Assembly (NCBI RefSeq): GCF_900105125.1
Contig: NZ_LT629750.1
Coordinates: 2,418,001-2,482,000 of the forward strand
Source: Bradyrhizobium canariense
GTDB lineage: Bacteria > Pseudomonadota > Alphaproteobacteria > Rhizobiales > Xanthobacteraceae
Length of the DNA: 64,000 bases
Direction: 5' to 3'
The stretch's first letter is position 1. The number at the start of each line of letters is the position of its first letter. The notes beneath the pieces were generated by a model that was given only the letters and a program-made list of their open reading frames with translations, searched no databases and had not been told where the DNA came from. Below are positions 37,158 to 45,252 of this stretch, one piece after another. The position numbers were made by a program, and so were the translations under genes.

Positions 37158-37780
37158 GCAATCCGATGAACAAGCAAACCAACACCCCTGCCCGCAACAC
37201 CAAGATCATGAACCGGTTCGATCTCACCTCGCGCCTGGTCGCGAGGCTGAAGAACGAGGAGGCCGTGATCGGCGGCATCGGCAATACCAATTTCGACTTG
37301 TGGGCCGCCGGCCATCGCCCGCAGAATTTCTACATGCTGGGCAGCATGGGCCTTGCCTTCCCGATTGCACTCGGCGTCGCGCTGGCGCAGCCGCAGCGCC
37401 GCGTCTTCGCGCTCGAAGGCGACGGCTCGCTGCTGATGCAACTGGGTTGTCTATCCACGATCGCGACGCTGTCGCCACGGAACCTCTGCATGGTCGTTAT
37501 GGATAACGGCATTTACCAAATCACCGGTGCGCAACCGACCCCTGCCGCCGCGGTGTCGGACATTATTGCCATTGCTGTCGGCTGCGGCCTCACCAACAGC
37601 ACCTGGGCGGCCGATGAAGAGGATTTCGAGCGTCTGGTCGATCAATCCTTGTCGGCGTCGGGACCGACCCTGATCGGGGTGCGCATCGACGACAAGCCGG
37701 GAACCGGAACAACCCGGCGCGATCCCGTGCAGATCAGGGAACGCTTCATGCTCGGCGTCGGGGTTCGGCAGCCGATGTGA
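37154..37780 (+). CDS. ThDP-dependent decarboxylase, PP-domain subunit (ComE/sulfopyruvate decarboxylase beta-like)
   Basis: The product (208 aa, or 204 if ATG 37166 is used) has the pyrophosphate-domain motif EGDGSLLMQLG, followed 20 residues on by VMDNGIYQITG, which binds Mg and ThDP. MGLAFPIALGVALAQPQ is typical of this domain. It overlaps the alpha-subunit gene by 4 bases. The two together form a complete ThDP active site at their interface. Confidence 0.9.
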   Translation: MSNPMNKQTNTPARNTKIMNRFDLTSRLVARLKNEEAVIGGIGNTNFDLWAAGHRPQNFYMLGSMGLAFPIALGVALAQPQRRVFALEGDGSLLMQLGCLSTIATLSPRNLCMVVMDNGIYQITGAQPTPAAAVSDIIAIAVGCGLTNSTWAADEEDFERLVDQSLSASGPTLIGVRIDDKPGTGTTRRDPVQIRERFMLGVGVRQPM

Positions 37781-37863
37781 GCGGCAGTCTGGAGCCGTTA
37801 ACTACACGGGATCGCAAGTTCACGTGAGGGTGACAGTTGGCCACTGAATCGTGATATCCCGAC

Positions 37864-38229
37864 ATGATGACAATCATCCTCAGGACATTCGCCTGGCTGC
37901 TCGCCGCCGCCGTCACCTTTGCCACGTTGGGGCCGGCGCGGCTGCGACCGCACTCCGATCTCGGCCAGGATGGCGAACACGCACTCGCGTTCATTCTGAT
38001 CGGTCTCGCGTTTGGCCTGGCCTATAAGCAAAACCGGCTGCTGACGTCGATTATTGCTGTGGTCATGATCGGCGTGCTCGAACTCCTGCAACTCTGGGCG
38101 CCGGGAAGGCACGCAAGGTTTGAGGATTTCGTCGTCGATGCGCTCACAGCCTGCGCCGGCTTTGCCATCGTCGCGGGACTGGATTGGGCGATGCAGCGGC
38201 TGCGTGCGGTCCGCACCAGCGTGACCTGA
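37864..38229 (+). CDS. VanZ-like small membrane protein
   Basis: The product (121 aa) has about four membrane helices and the VanZ-type features DGEHALAFILIGLAFG and APGRHARFEDFVVDAL. It is an inner-membrane protein of unknown role; VanZ itself affects teicoplanin resistance. It follows the decarboxylase genes on the same strand after 83 bases but is not obviously related to them. Confidence 0.8.
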   Translation: MMTIILRTFAWLLAAAVTFATLGPARLRPHSDLGQDGEHALAFILIGLAFGLAYKQNRLLTSIIAVVMIGVLELLQLWAPGRHARFEDFVVDALTACAGFAIVAGLDWAMQRLRAVRTSVT

Positions 38230-38553
38230 GTCATACCGAGCTTTGACTGGGGCGGCGACCCGTTAGCGGCGCAACCAAACGCGGATTGATGCGAGCTTCT
38301 GGCGTTACCCGATCTGCCCCCATGTGCAGAACGGATACCGTTCGCATTTGACCCCAGTGTCCCAAGAGTGTCTCAAGTAAAAATTGGGCGTGGCCAATTC
38401 CGATAGGTTGAATACGTGGTAGGCTGGGTAGACCGGAGGGCACCGGCCGCCGGTCAAAGCCGCGCTTTTGACCCCGAGCGATGGCGAGAGATCAGTGTCG
38501 GCGACCAAGGCGACCAGATTGCATTGAGAGACAATCGTTAGGAGCGCTATCCA
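38230..38553. other. Intergenic region with no recognised feature
   Basis: The 324 bases before the efflux operon hold only short, overlapping minus-strand frames (about 70-90 codons) without ribosome sites or recognisable motifs. The word TTTGACCCC or its variant occurs twice (near 38346 and 38466). It may be worn-out mobile DNA at the left edge of the accessory region. Confidence 0.4.
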
Positions 38554-40101
38554 ATGCCTCCCGAGATGTCCGAGCATAGAAGCGAGTCAAGTTCAGTCGA
38601 CGCGCCCGCGATAGCCAAAGCGGATGCTGCGGTCGATCGTGACGACAAATTACCGCCGCCAGATTCTGCTTCGAAGGCCGTCCCACCACCGAGTCAACGG
38701 TTCACACGGCGGCGCATGTTGCTGATCGGTGTGCTCGGCGCTGTGGGCATTGCGGCCGCGGTGTACGGCATTCCCTGGATCCGGTTCGTGCTCAGCACGG
38801 CTTCGACCGACGACGCCTTCGTGAACGGCCATGTGACGTTTGTCGCCTCCCGCGTCCACGGTCAGATCTCCCGGGTTCTGGTGGATGACAACAATCGCGT
38901 CCACAAGGGAGATCTTCTTGTTGAATTGGACAAAGAACCATTTCGGGACGCAGTCGCCGTGAAGAAGGCGGCCGTCGACACCGCACAGGCGGATCTAGAG
39001 GCAGCCAGGGCCGCGGTGCGCGGCACCGAAGCACAGGCCTGGAGCCACCGCTGGCAATTGCAAGAAGCCGTGGAGAATGTCGAAAACCAGACAGCCCTGC
39101 TGCATGCGCGGGTCGCCGCGCTCAAGAAGGCAAAGGCCACACTTGTACTCGCGCAGCAGGAGTTCGACCGGACGTCGCAGCTGGTCGTGTCGGAGACGGC
39201 AAGCCGCGAGCTCTATGATCAACGTCAGGCGGCGTTGTCGATTGCCCGGGCCGGTGTCGTCCAGGCATTGGCGGATGCGAACCAGATCCGAGTCTCGTTG
39301 GGCCTGCAGACGCAACCCGAAGACAGCGCGGATCTCGACCAGGTACCGCCCGATCTCGATCAGACCTTTTCTTCGATCCTGCAGGCGCAGGCGGAGCTGA
39401 TTCAGGCCGCGGCTGAGCTGGGCGTTGTCCATTCCTACAACCAGTCCCCGAAGCAGATGCTCGAAGAGTTCGAAAAGCTCGGTCCCGTCGACCGCACGTT
39501 CGATCGGCTGGCGGCGGAAGCGCCGACGGTCAAGCAAGCCGAGGCCAAACTCGAAGCCACCAAGCGCGACCTCGCTGTGGCTGAACTCGACCTTCGCTAT
39601 TGTGACGTTGTCGCGGAGATCGACGGCGTCGTCACGCGCCGAAATGTCAATCCCGGCAATGATGTTCAGGTCGGGCAGAGCTTGATGGCGATCCGCTCGC
39701 TCAGCGAGATCTGGGTCGATGCCAACTTCAAGGAGACACAGCTGCGCGACTTGCGCATCGGTCAGGCTGTCGATCTGTATGTCGACATGTACGGCGACAA
39801 ACAGGTATTCGGCGGCCGGATCAGCGGCTTTACCATGGGGACCGGATCGACGCTCGCATTGCTGCCGCCGCAGAATGCCACGGGCAACTACATCAAAATC
39901 GTCCAGCGGCTGCCGGTCCGGATCGAGCTTGAGGGTTACGACCCGGACAAGAAACCGCTGTTCATCGGCACATCGGTTGTCCCCTACGTCTATCTCAATA
40001 AGCCGCTGAGTGGGCCCAATGCCGGGACGTTTCTTCAAGGCTTCGAGCAGCAATCGCCGGCCGCCGGTTCGGCTGCGAGCCCGCCGGGTGTCGACAAATG
40101 A
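38554..40101 (+). CDS. HlyD/EmrA-family membrane fusion protein
   Basis: This 515-residue periplasmic adaptor has an acidic N-terminal tail, one membrane helix (about residues 50-72), a biotinyl-lipoyl half (NGHVTFVASRVHGQISRVLV), long coiled-coil hairpins (about 130-350) and a second lipoyl half (ITRRNV-like DGVVTRRNVNPGNDVQVG). It links the EmrB-type pump, whose gene overlaps by 4 bases, to an outer-membrane channel. It is longer than E. coli EmrA by over 100 residues, mainly in the coiled coil. Confidence 0.93.
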   Translation: MPPEMSEHRSESSSVDAPAIAKADAAVDRDDKLPPPDSASKAVPPPSQRFTRRRMLLIGVLGAVGIAAAVYGIPWIRFVLSTASTDDAFVNGHVTFVASRVHGQISRVLVDDNNRVHKGDLLVELDKEPFRDAVAVKKAAVDTAQADLEAARAAVRGTEAQAWSHRWQLQEAVENVENQTALLHARVAALKKAKATLVLAQQEFDRTSQLVVSETASRELYDQRQAALSIARAGVVQALADANQIRVSLGLQTQPEDSADLDQVPPDLDQTFSSILQAQAELIQAAAELGVVHSYNQSPKQMLEEFEKLGPVDRTFDRLAAEAPTVKQAEAKLEATKRDLAVAELDLRYCDVVAEIDGVVTRRNVNPGNDVQVGQSLMAIRSLSEIWVDANFKETQLRDLRIGQAVDLYVDMYGDKQVFGGRISGFTMGTGSTLALLPPQNATGNYIKIVQRLPVRIELEGYDPDKKPLFIGTSVVPYVYLNKPLSGPNAGTFLQGFEQQSPAAGSAASPPGVDK

Positions 40102-41705
40102 CCGAGTTGACACTTTCGCCCTCCAGATCCCGGGCGGACGTCAACCCGTGGCTTGTGGCCGCGATCGTCATCATACCGACCTTCATGGAGGTACTCGACA
40201 CCACCATTGCTTTGGTCGCGCTGCGATACATTGCCGGCGGCCTTTCGGCCACGGTCAGCGACGGGGAATGGGTCATCACCAGCTACCTCGCCGCCAATGC
40301 GATCATCCTGCCGATCTCTGGCTGGCTGTCGGCACATCTCGGGCGCCGCAACTACTTCCTGCTGTCGATAGCCGTCTTTACCCTCGCGTCCGGACTTTGC
40401 GGGATGGCCACAAGTCTCGGTCAGCTGATTGTGTTTCGCGTCTTGCAAGGTCTGGCGGGCGGCGGCCTGCAGCCTTCCAGTCAAAGCGTGCTGCTGGACG
40501 CCTTTCCGGTGGAGAAGCAAGGCATTGCGATGACGCTGTTCGGTCTGGCCGCTCTTTTGGCGCCGGTCGTCGGTCCGACCCTCGGCGGCTGGATCACGGA
40601 CAGCTATTCGTGGCGATGGGTGTTCTACGTCAACGTCCCCGTTGGTCTCCTGGCGCTTGCTGGCTGTTATGCTCTGCTGCGGGATCCCGACTATCTCACG
40701 AAGCAGCGCAGCGAGTTGAGGAAGCAGCCGTTGCGCTTTGACTCGCTCGGCCTGTCACTCCTGGTGATCGTCATGGTCTCCTGGGAAGTGATCCTGAGTA
40801 AGGGACAGGAGTGGGACTGGCTAAGCGATCCATTCTGGCGTGTGCAGACGCTGGCGATTTTTTTCGTTGTGGGTCTGATCGCGCTGATCGTCTGGGAGTT
40901 ACGCCACCCCAGCCCCGTGGTCAATTTCCGCCCCCTGCGGGAGCGAAATTTCGCTGCATGCTGCGTCATCATCTTTTGCGCTTTCGCCGTCCTCTACGCC
41001 GCCAGCACATCGTTGCCAGCCCTGCTTCAATCTCTGTTCGGCTATGATGCTCTCAGCGCGGGTTTTGTCATGTCGCCGGCTGGGTTCGGTGCGCTCGTGG
41101 CAATGCCGTTTGTCGGCCTGGCACTTGGCCGAGGGGTTGATGCCCGGTGGTTGATCGCCGGCGGCCTGCTGGTCATGGCGTTCGCAAACTATTGGATGTC
41201 GCAAATGAACCTCGACATCAGCCCGGGCCAGGTCGTCTGGCCTCGGGTGATGCTGGTTGTTGGACTCTCGATGTGCTTTGCGCCTGCGAATGTAGCGGCC
41301 TATCTCTATACCCCACCGTTGCTGCGTGGAGCGGCCGTTGGCCTGCTAAGTCTGCTGCGCAACGAGGGAGGCAGTGTGGGCACCTCGATGGCGCAGACCA
41401 TTCAGGAGCGCCGTGATCAATTTCACATCCTGCGGCTAGGCGAGTCCCTCGATTCCTTCAACGCTAATGTCGTTTCCTTCCTCCATCAAGCCGGGGCAAT
41501 TTTCCTGCAGCAGACCGGCGATCCGTCTGCATCGCAGCAACTGGCCTGGCAGACGCTCGAGAACTTGCGGCAGCAGCAGGCGTCGTCACTTGCTTATTTC
41601 GATGTCTTTTGGTTGTTGGCCGTGGTGACGCTGGTGCCGGTACTCACGGTGCTGCTGATGAAACGCTCAGTGGCTGAGAAAGGCGCCCACATCGGTCAGG
41701 AATAA
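40098..41705 (+). CDS. EmrB/QacA-type (DHA2) MFS efflux pump
   Basis: This 535-residue fourteen-helix drug:H+ antiporter has the motif LDTTIALVALRYIAGGL in helix 1, GWLSAHLGRRNYFLLS in the 2-3 loop and the antiporter motif GLAALLAPVVGPTLGGWI in helix 5. It starts at ATGA overlapping the adaptor gene. Together they export amphipathic compounds. No TolC-type gene is adjacent. Confidence 0.94.
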   Translation: MTELTLSPSRSRADVNPWLVAAIVIIPTFMEVLDTTIALVALRYIAGGLSATVSDGEWVITSYLAANAIILPISGWLSAHLGRRNYFLLSIAVFTLASGLCGMATSLGQLIVFRVLQGLAGGGLQPSSQSVLLDAFPVEKQGIAMTLFGLAALLAPVVGPTLGGWITDSYSWRWVFYVNVPVGLLALAGCYALLRDPDYLTKQRSELRKQPLRFDSLGLSLLVIVMVSWEVILSKGQEWDWLSDPFWRVQTLAIFFVVGLIALIVWELRHPSPVVNFRPLRERNFAACCVIIFCAFAVLYAASTSLPALLQSLFGYDALSAGFVMSPAGFGALVAMPFVGLALGRGVDARWLIAGGLLVMAFANYWMSQMNLDISPGQVVWPRVMLVVGLSMCFAPANVAAYLYTPPLLRGAAVGLLSLLRNEGGSVGTSMAQTIQERRDQFHILRLGESLDSFNANVVSFLHQAGAIFLQQTGDPSASQQLAWQTLENLRQQQASSLAYFDVFWLLAVVTLVPVLTVLLMKRSVAEKGAHIGQE

Positions 41706-41746
41706 AGTGTGCACGCCGGATCCCGCGCGCCGACGAGGTGACGGAA

Positions 41747-41860
41747 CGATGTCGCCTATTGGCACATCGCGCCATTTCGCTACGCCGCGAAATTTGATCG
41801 CTATCGGGCTTAGCGAACATGACCCGACTTGCTGCTGACTCGTTCCGGGCGCCAATGACC
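41747..41860 (+). repeat. Interspersed repeat copy 1 (about 100 bp)
   Basis: The core begins GGCACATCGCGCCATTTCG and contains the inverted repeat ATTTCG/CGAAAT around an 8-base loop, followed by a stretch ending GTTCCGGGCGCCAATGAC. Four further copies lie at 42630, 45090, 46913 and 48833, all on the same strand. This copy has a few substitutions (CGCTACGCC, GCGAACATG). Confidence 0.85.
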
Positions 41861-41912
41861 CCAAATCGGACTCCAACCTTCTCAAGCTCGACGGTCTGAG
41901 TTCGGGGCCCTA

Positions 41913-42557
41913 TCACTTCGTGCGGCTCGGCGGACCTTCAGGAGGACTTGTGCGCTGAAAGCTATTTCGTTGCGCATGCTGCTCATAATACTTCGAAAGA
42001 TGTACGGCGCGCGCTAACGCGTCGTTACCTTCCGGTGCTTGTGCTAGCCGGTGCAATATTGGCATCAGGTTGATATCTGCAAAAGTGAAGCGGTCAGCGA
42101 CGAGAAAGCCGGTGGCTTTGACGGCTGTGTCCAAAATCGTGATCTGCCGATGTAAGTCTGGCAGAACTGAGTCGATCACGTTGCGATCTGGTTTCCGCTT
42201 ATCGCGCCGTGCAGCGATGTACTCATACAAGTACGTACGGATGAAGGTACGATCCACAGCTGTGTTGGTGAACGAAACCCACTGTTCCGTTAGCGACGCC
42301 GGAAGAGGTGCCGAAGGAAATATCTCCGGCCCGACGAATACCCGGTCGAGATACGTTGCGATTGCCTTGGATTCGAATAGACACACATCACCGTGGCGCA
42401 GAGCGGGCATTTTACCGAGCGGATGAACCGTAAATAGCTCTGGAGCGAATATCGCGGTTTCCGTTAGCGTGTACTCAATGCCTTTTTCCTCGCAGACCAT
42501 CCGTACTACGCGAGTGTAAGTGGATTTACTTGAACCTATCACTTCGGGTTTCGTCAT
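41913..42557 (-). CDS. Glutathione S-transferase
   Basis: The product (214 aa) has a thioredoxin-like N-terminal half (SSKSTYTRVVRMVCEEKGIEY; HPLGKMPALRHGD; ESKAIATYLD with the glutathione-binding Glu-Ser pair) and a helical C-terminal domain. It conjugates glutathione to electrophiles in the cytoplasm. Its codon choice looks less GC-biased than that of neighbours, which may reflect acquisition. It is flanked by repeat copies 1 and 2. Confidence 0.92.
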   Translation of the reverse strand: MTKPEVIGSSKSTYTRVVRMVCEEKGIEYTLTETAIFAPELFTVHPLGKMPALRHGDVCLFESKAIATYLDRVFVGPEIFPSAPLPASLTEQWVSFTNTAVDRTFIRTYLYEYIAARRDKRKPDRNVIDSVLPDLHRQITILDTAVKATGFLVADRFTFADINLMPILHRLAQAPEGNDALARAVHLSKYYEQHAQRNSFQRTSPPEGPPSRTK

Positions 42558-42885
42558 GTTCTGCCCCTTTAGCGAGCCTTTGAAGCTAATGCTGTCTCAA
42601 GCCCAGATCAATGAGGTCAACGCCGTAAGGTCGCCTTTTGCCACATCGTGCCATTTCGTTACGCCGCGAAATTTGATCGCTATCAGGGCTTAGCGGACAT
42701 GACCCGACTTGCTGCTGACTCGTTCCGGGCGCCAATGACTCCAACTCGGACATCGCGGGTGCAAGTAGTGATCCGGGGCAACAGCATCTAAAGACCCTTA
42801 ATCTGCCGAAATCGCATATCTCACGAACACAGTCCGCGTATACTTGATTGCGCGAACTTTCTCGCGAAAAGGATGGAGGAGTCAG
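42558..42885. other. Intergenic region carrying repeat copy 2
   Basis: Besides the repeat (42630-42751), this stretch holds the leader of the metallophosphoesterase gene and no other feature I can support. Confidence 0.6.
42630..42751 (+). repeat. Interspersed repeat copy 2
   Basis: This copy has the same core as copy 1, with ATTTCGTTACGCCGCGAAAT intact, and ends GCCAATGACTCCAACTCGGA. It shares with copy 1 a few bases beyond the core, which suggests these two are the closest pair. Confidence 0.85.
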
Positions 42886-44235
42886 ATGAGTGGGTACCCT
42901 GTCTCTGGCAACTTGCGATCGGCGCATCAAAGCGGTGAATTGAATAGGAGAGCCGTGCTCTCGGGCCTCGCGATGCTTCCCGTGCTGTCCTCGCTTCTGG
43001 CGGTCAAGAACGCGGCAGCGCAACAGACAAATTCCGGATTTTCTTTTGCGGTCTGCGGTGACTCGCGACCCATGATGTACCTGCCAGTCAAGGAAGGCCG
43101 TACCGACCTCGCCGGGCTATTCGTTGAAATGTTCGGCCTGGTTATGCCGGAAAAGGTCGCGGAGGCGGTGGTGAAGCGCGATGTGAAAATGATCTTCGAC
43201 CCCGCCACAAATGAGCTTAAGCAAGTGGTCATGCCGTTCATGTCGCGGAGCGAGGTCATGACGTTGTCGGTGGATCAGGGTTGGGTAACCCGCGCAACCG
43301 TCGAAGACGTCAAACTGCTTCCCGGAGTTCATCGGGAAATGTTTCAACTGCAGGGCGGCGATTGGGTCTCTCGCGAAATCGTGCAGCATGTGCAGGCCGG
43401 CCGCGCCAAATTCGTAATCAACAGCGGCGACGTCGTCTGGTGGGGCAATCAGGGTCGCTCAGTCAGCGATAGCCCATACTGGAAACGCGTCAACGACACC
43501 ATGCTCAAGCAACTGCCGGCGCCGGACGACGAGATGCGCGCCGCAGGGCTCGAAGGACGGTGGTTCATGTCAGTCGGCAATCACGAAGTGTGGGGTGACC
43601 CAAAGATTGAAGGAACGCTTAATGCGGTGCCTTATCTAACGAACTTCGGCGTGACACCGGAGCGGTTGATCTACAAATTCGACTTCCGGGACGTAAGATT
43701 TGTCTTCTTGTGGAGTGGGAAATACGACTATCGCTCACCGTCGCTCTGGGACGCGGACCGTCCAAAATACGCCCAGCAGATGGTGCAATTGCAAGAGTGG
43801 CTGGACGACGCCAAAGCCAAGGGAATTAAAAAAGCGTTCATTACGTTCCACTATCCGGTCTTCTGCCGGGCCGGCCTTGGCCCCATCCCGGAGGCTGACA
43901 ATCCCCACAAGACTATCGCGGCCTACGCCAAGGACCTGGAGCTCGTCGTCTTCAACGGACATGTGCATACGACCGAGATGTACGACGTCGATGGCGTGAA
44001 ATACCTGGTTCTCGGTGGCGGTGGGGCGGAGCAAGACCCAATCCTTCCCGGCCGCACCAGCATCAAGGTGCCGAGCAACTATCCACCGGACCTCTATTGG
44101 AAGGGCAAGCCGCCGCAGGAAGAATACAACTACGTCTTGGTCGATGTCGCACCGGGCGAAAAGACAAAATTCAACCTGACACGTTACCGGCCCGGCTCGG
44201 CCGAGCCGTTCGCATCCGAGGCACTGTTCTCATAG
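42886..44235 (+). CDS. Secreted calcineurin-like metallophosphoesterase
   Basis: The product (449 aa) has a twin-arginine-like leader (LNRRAVLSGLAMLPVL, cleavage near AAAQQ). Its metallophosphoesterase motifs in order are FAVCGDSRP, INSGDVVWWG, VGNHEVWG, ITFHYPVFC and FNGHVHTTE. The first motif has GDSR rather than GDxH, a variant found in some secreted members. ATG 42886 has GGAGG 6 nt upstream. It heads a unit with two small membrane proteins. The substrate (nucleotide, phospholipid or phosphoester) is unknown. Confidence 0.9.
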   Translation: MSGYPVSGNLRSAHQSGELNRRAVLSGLAMLPVLSSLLAVKNAAAQQTNSGFSFAVCGDSRPMMYLPVKEGRTDLAGLFVEMFGLVMPEKVAEAVVKRDVKMIFDPATNELKQVVMPFMSRSEVMTLSVDQGWVTRATVEDVKLLPGVHREMFQLQGGDWVSREIVQHVQAGRAKFVINSGDVVWWGNQGRSVSDSPYWKRVNDTMLKQLPAPDDEMRAAGLEGRWFMSVGNHEVWGDPKIEGTLNAVPYLTNFGVTPERLIYKFDFRDVRFVFLWSGKYDYRSPSLWDADRPKYAQQMVQLQEWLDDAKAKGIKKAFITFHYPVFCRAGLGPIPEADNPHKTIAAYAKDLELVVFNGHVHTTEMYDVDGVKYLVLGGGGAEQDPILPGRTSIKVPSNYPPDLYWKGKPPQEEYNYVLVDVAPGEKTKFNLTRYRPGSAEPFASEALFS

Positions 44236-44253
44236 AGCGCCGGTCGGTGGCCG

Positions 44254-44718
44254 ATGGCGACAATACTTCTCATTCTGCACGGCTTGGTCACGGTGGCCCT
44301 GCTTGGTGCGATCACGCATCAGACATTGGCAACATGCGTGCCGCCCAAGGCCAAGCCGTATTCGTTCTTCGGCCGGTTTCGCGCGGTGCGAGGTGCGGAT
44401 TTCACCAATGCCATCGTCGTTCTATATGTGATCTCCTGGCTGCTCGGCGCGGCCGTTTACCTGTATTTCAAGGTCGATGTTCAGCCAAACTTGGAACGCG
44501 ATCACCATTGGCACGCGCTGGGTTTCTTTGATCTCAAGGAGGATTTCACCGCCATCGGCCTGGGTGTGTTGCCCGCGTACTGGTCCTGCTGGCATCAGCC
44601 AATTGATGGTCGCAGCTATCAGATACGCATTGCCCTGACTTTACTCCTTGCGTTTACCGTCTGGTGGGCCTTCCTCGTTGGTCACGTCATGAACGATATC
44701 GGAGGCTTCGGATCGTAA
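44254..44718 (+). CDS. Small inner-membrane protein, unknown function
   Basis: The product (154 aa) has four likely membrane helices (about residues 2-24, 52-70, 97-113 and 127-146). A soluble loop contains conserved-looking aromatic and His residues (RDHHWHALGFFDLKED). It starts 18 nt after the phosphoesterase gene and overlaps the next gene by one base (TAATG). The His-rich loop could hold metal or heme. I do not recognise the family. Confidence 0.75.
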   Translation: MATILLILHGLVTVALLGAITHQTLATCVPPKAKPYSFFGRFRAVRGADFTNAIVVLYVISWLLGAAVYLYFKVDVQPNLERDHHWHALGFFDLKEDFTAIGLGVLPAYWSCWHQPIDGRSYQIRIALTLLLAFTVWWAFLVGHVMNDIGGFGS

Positions 44719-45077
44719 TGTCCCGTTCGACGTTTCGCCGGTTCGTTTTTGCTTATGGGGCGGCTTTCGCGCTCTTCTACACAATTGCACACGCTCGCGG
44801 GCTCGCGCTGTTTACCGTTTATCCCGCGCAAGGCATCGTCCTTCTCGGCTTGCATCGTTCTCGGGATGTTGCCGATCCCGTCTTGGATTTCCTTGCGCCC
44901 GAGATGTACTGGTACGGATGGACTGCTTCCGCTGCGGTCGGCGCGCTCGTCGTCGGCCTGGTTGCCGCGCTTCTGCCGGCTCGCCTGTCCTGGGTCTGGG
45001 CATGGTGTGTGGGGGTCGTTCCCCCAATGGCGATGATCGCATGCGCTTATCTCACAATCCCCTGGTTTCGGCTTTAG
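44718..45077 (+). CDS. Small inner-membrane protein, unknown function
   Basis: The product (119 aa) has about three membrane helices, ends WFRL and contains APEMYWYGWTASAAVG. ATG 44718 shares its A with the preceding stop codon TAA, so the two are coupled. An earlier in-frame start at 44664 lies within the previous gene. It probably works with the 154-residue partner. Confidence 0.72.
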   Translation: MSRSTFRRFVFAYGAAFALFYTIAHARGLALFTVYPAQGIVLLGLHRSRDVADPVLDFLAPEMYWYGWTASAAVGALVVGLVAALLPARLSWVWAWCVGVVPPMAMIACAYLTIPWFRL

Positions 45078-45089
45078 TAGCGATCCTTC

Positions 45090-45196
45090 CGCCTCTGGCA
45101 CATCGCGCCATTTCGTTACGCCGCGAAATTTGATCGCTATCGGGGCTTAGCGGACATGGCTCGACTTGCTGCTGACTCGTTCCGGGCGCTAATGCC
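45090..45196 (+). repeat. Interspersed repeat copy 3
   Basis: The core is present with GGGGCTTAGCGGACATGGC and ends GGGCGCTAATG, the CTAATG ending shared with copy 4. It sits between the membrane protein gene and the outer-membrane protein gene. Confidence 0.85.
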
Positions 45197-45252
45197 CCCC
45201 CTTTCCGGACATCGAGGCACAAGTCTCGGCGGCGGGCGCTAGGCCGCCACGA

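Noticed and set aside
38231..38577. Two overlapping minus-strand frames of 70 and 90 codons
   Set aside because: They overlap each other and have no ribosome site and no familiar motif; too weak to annotate.
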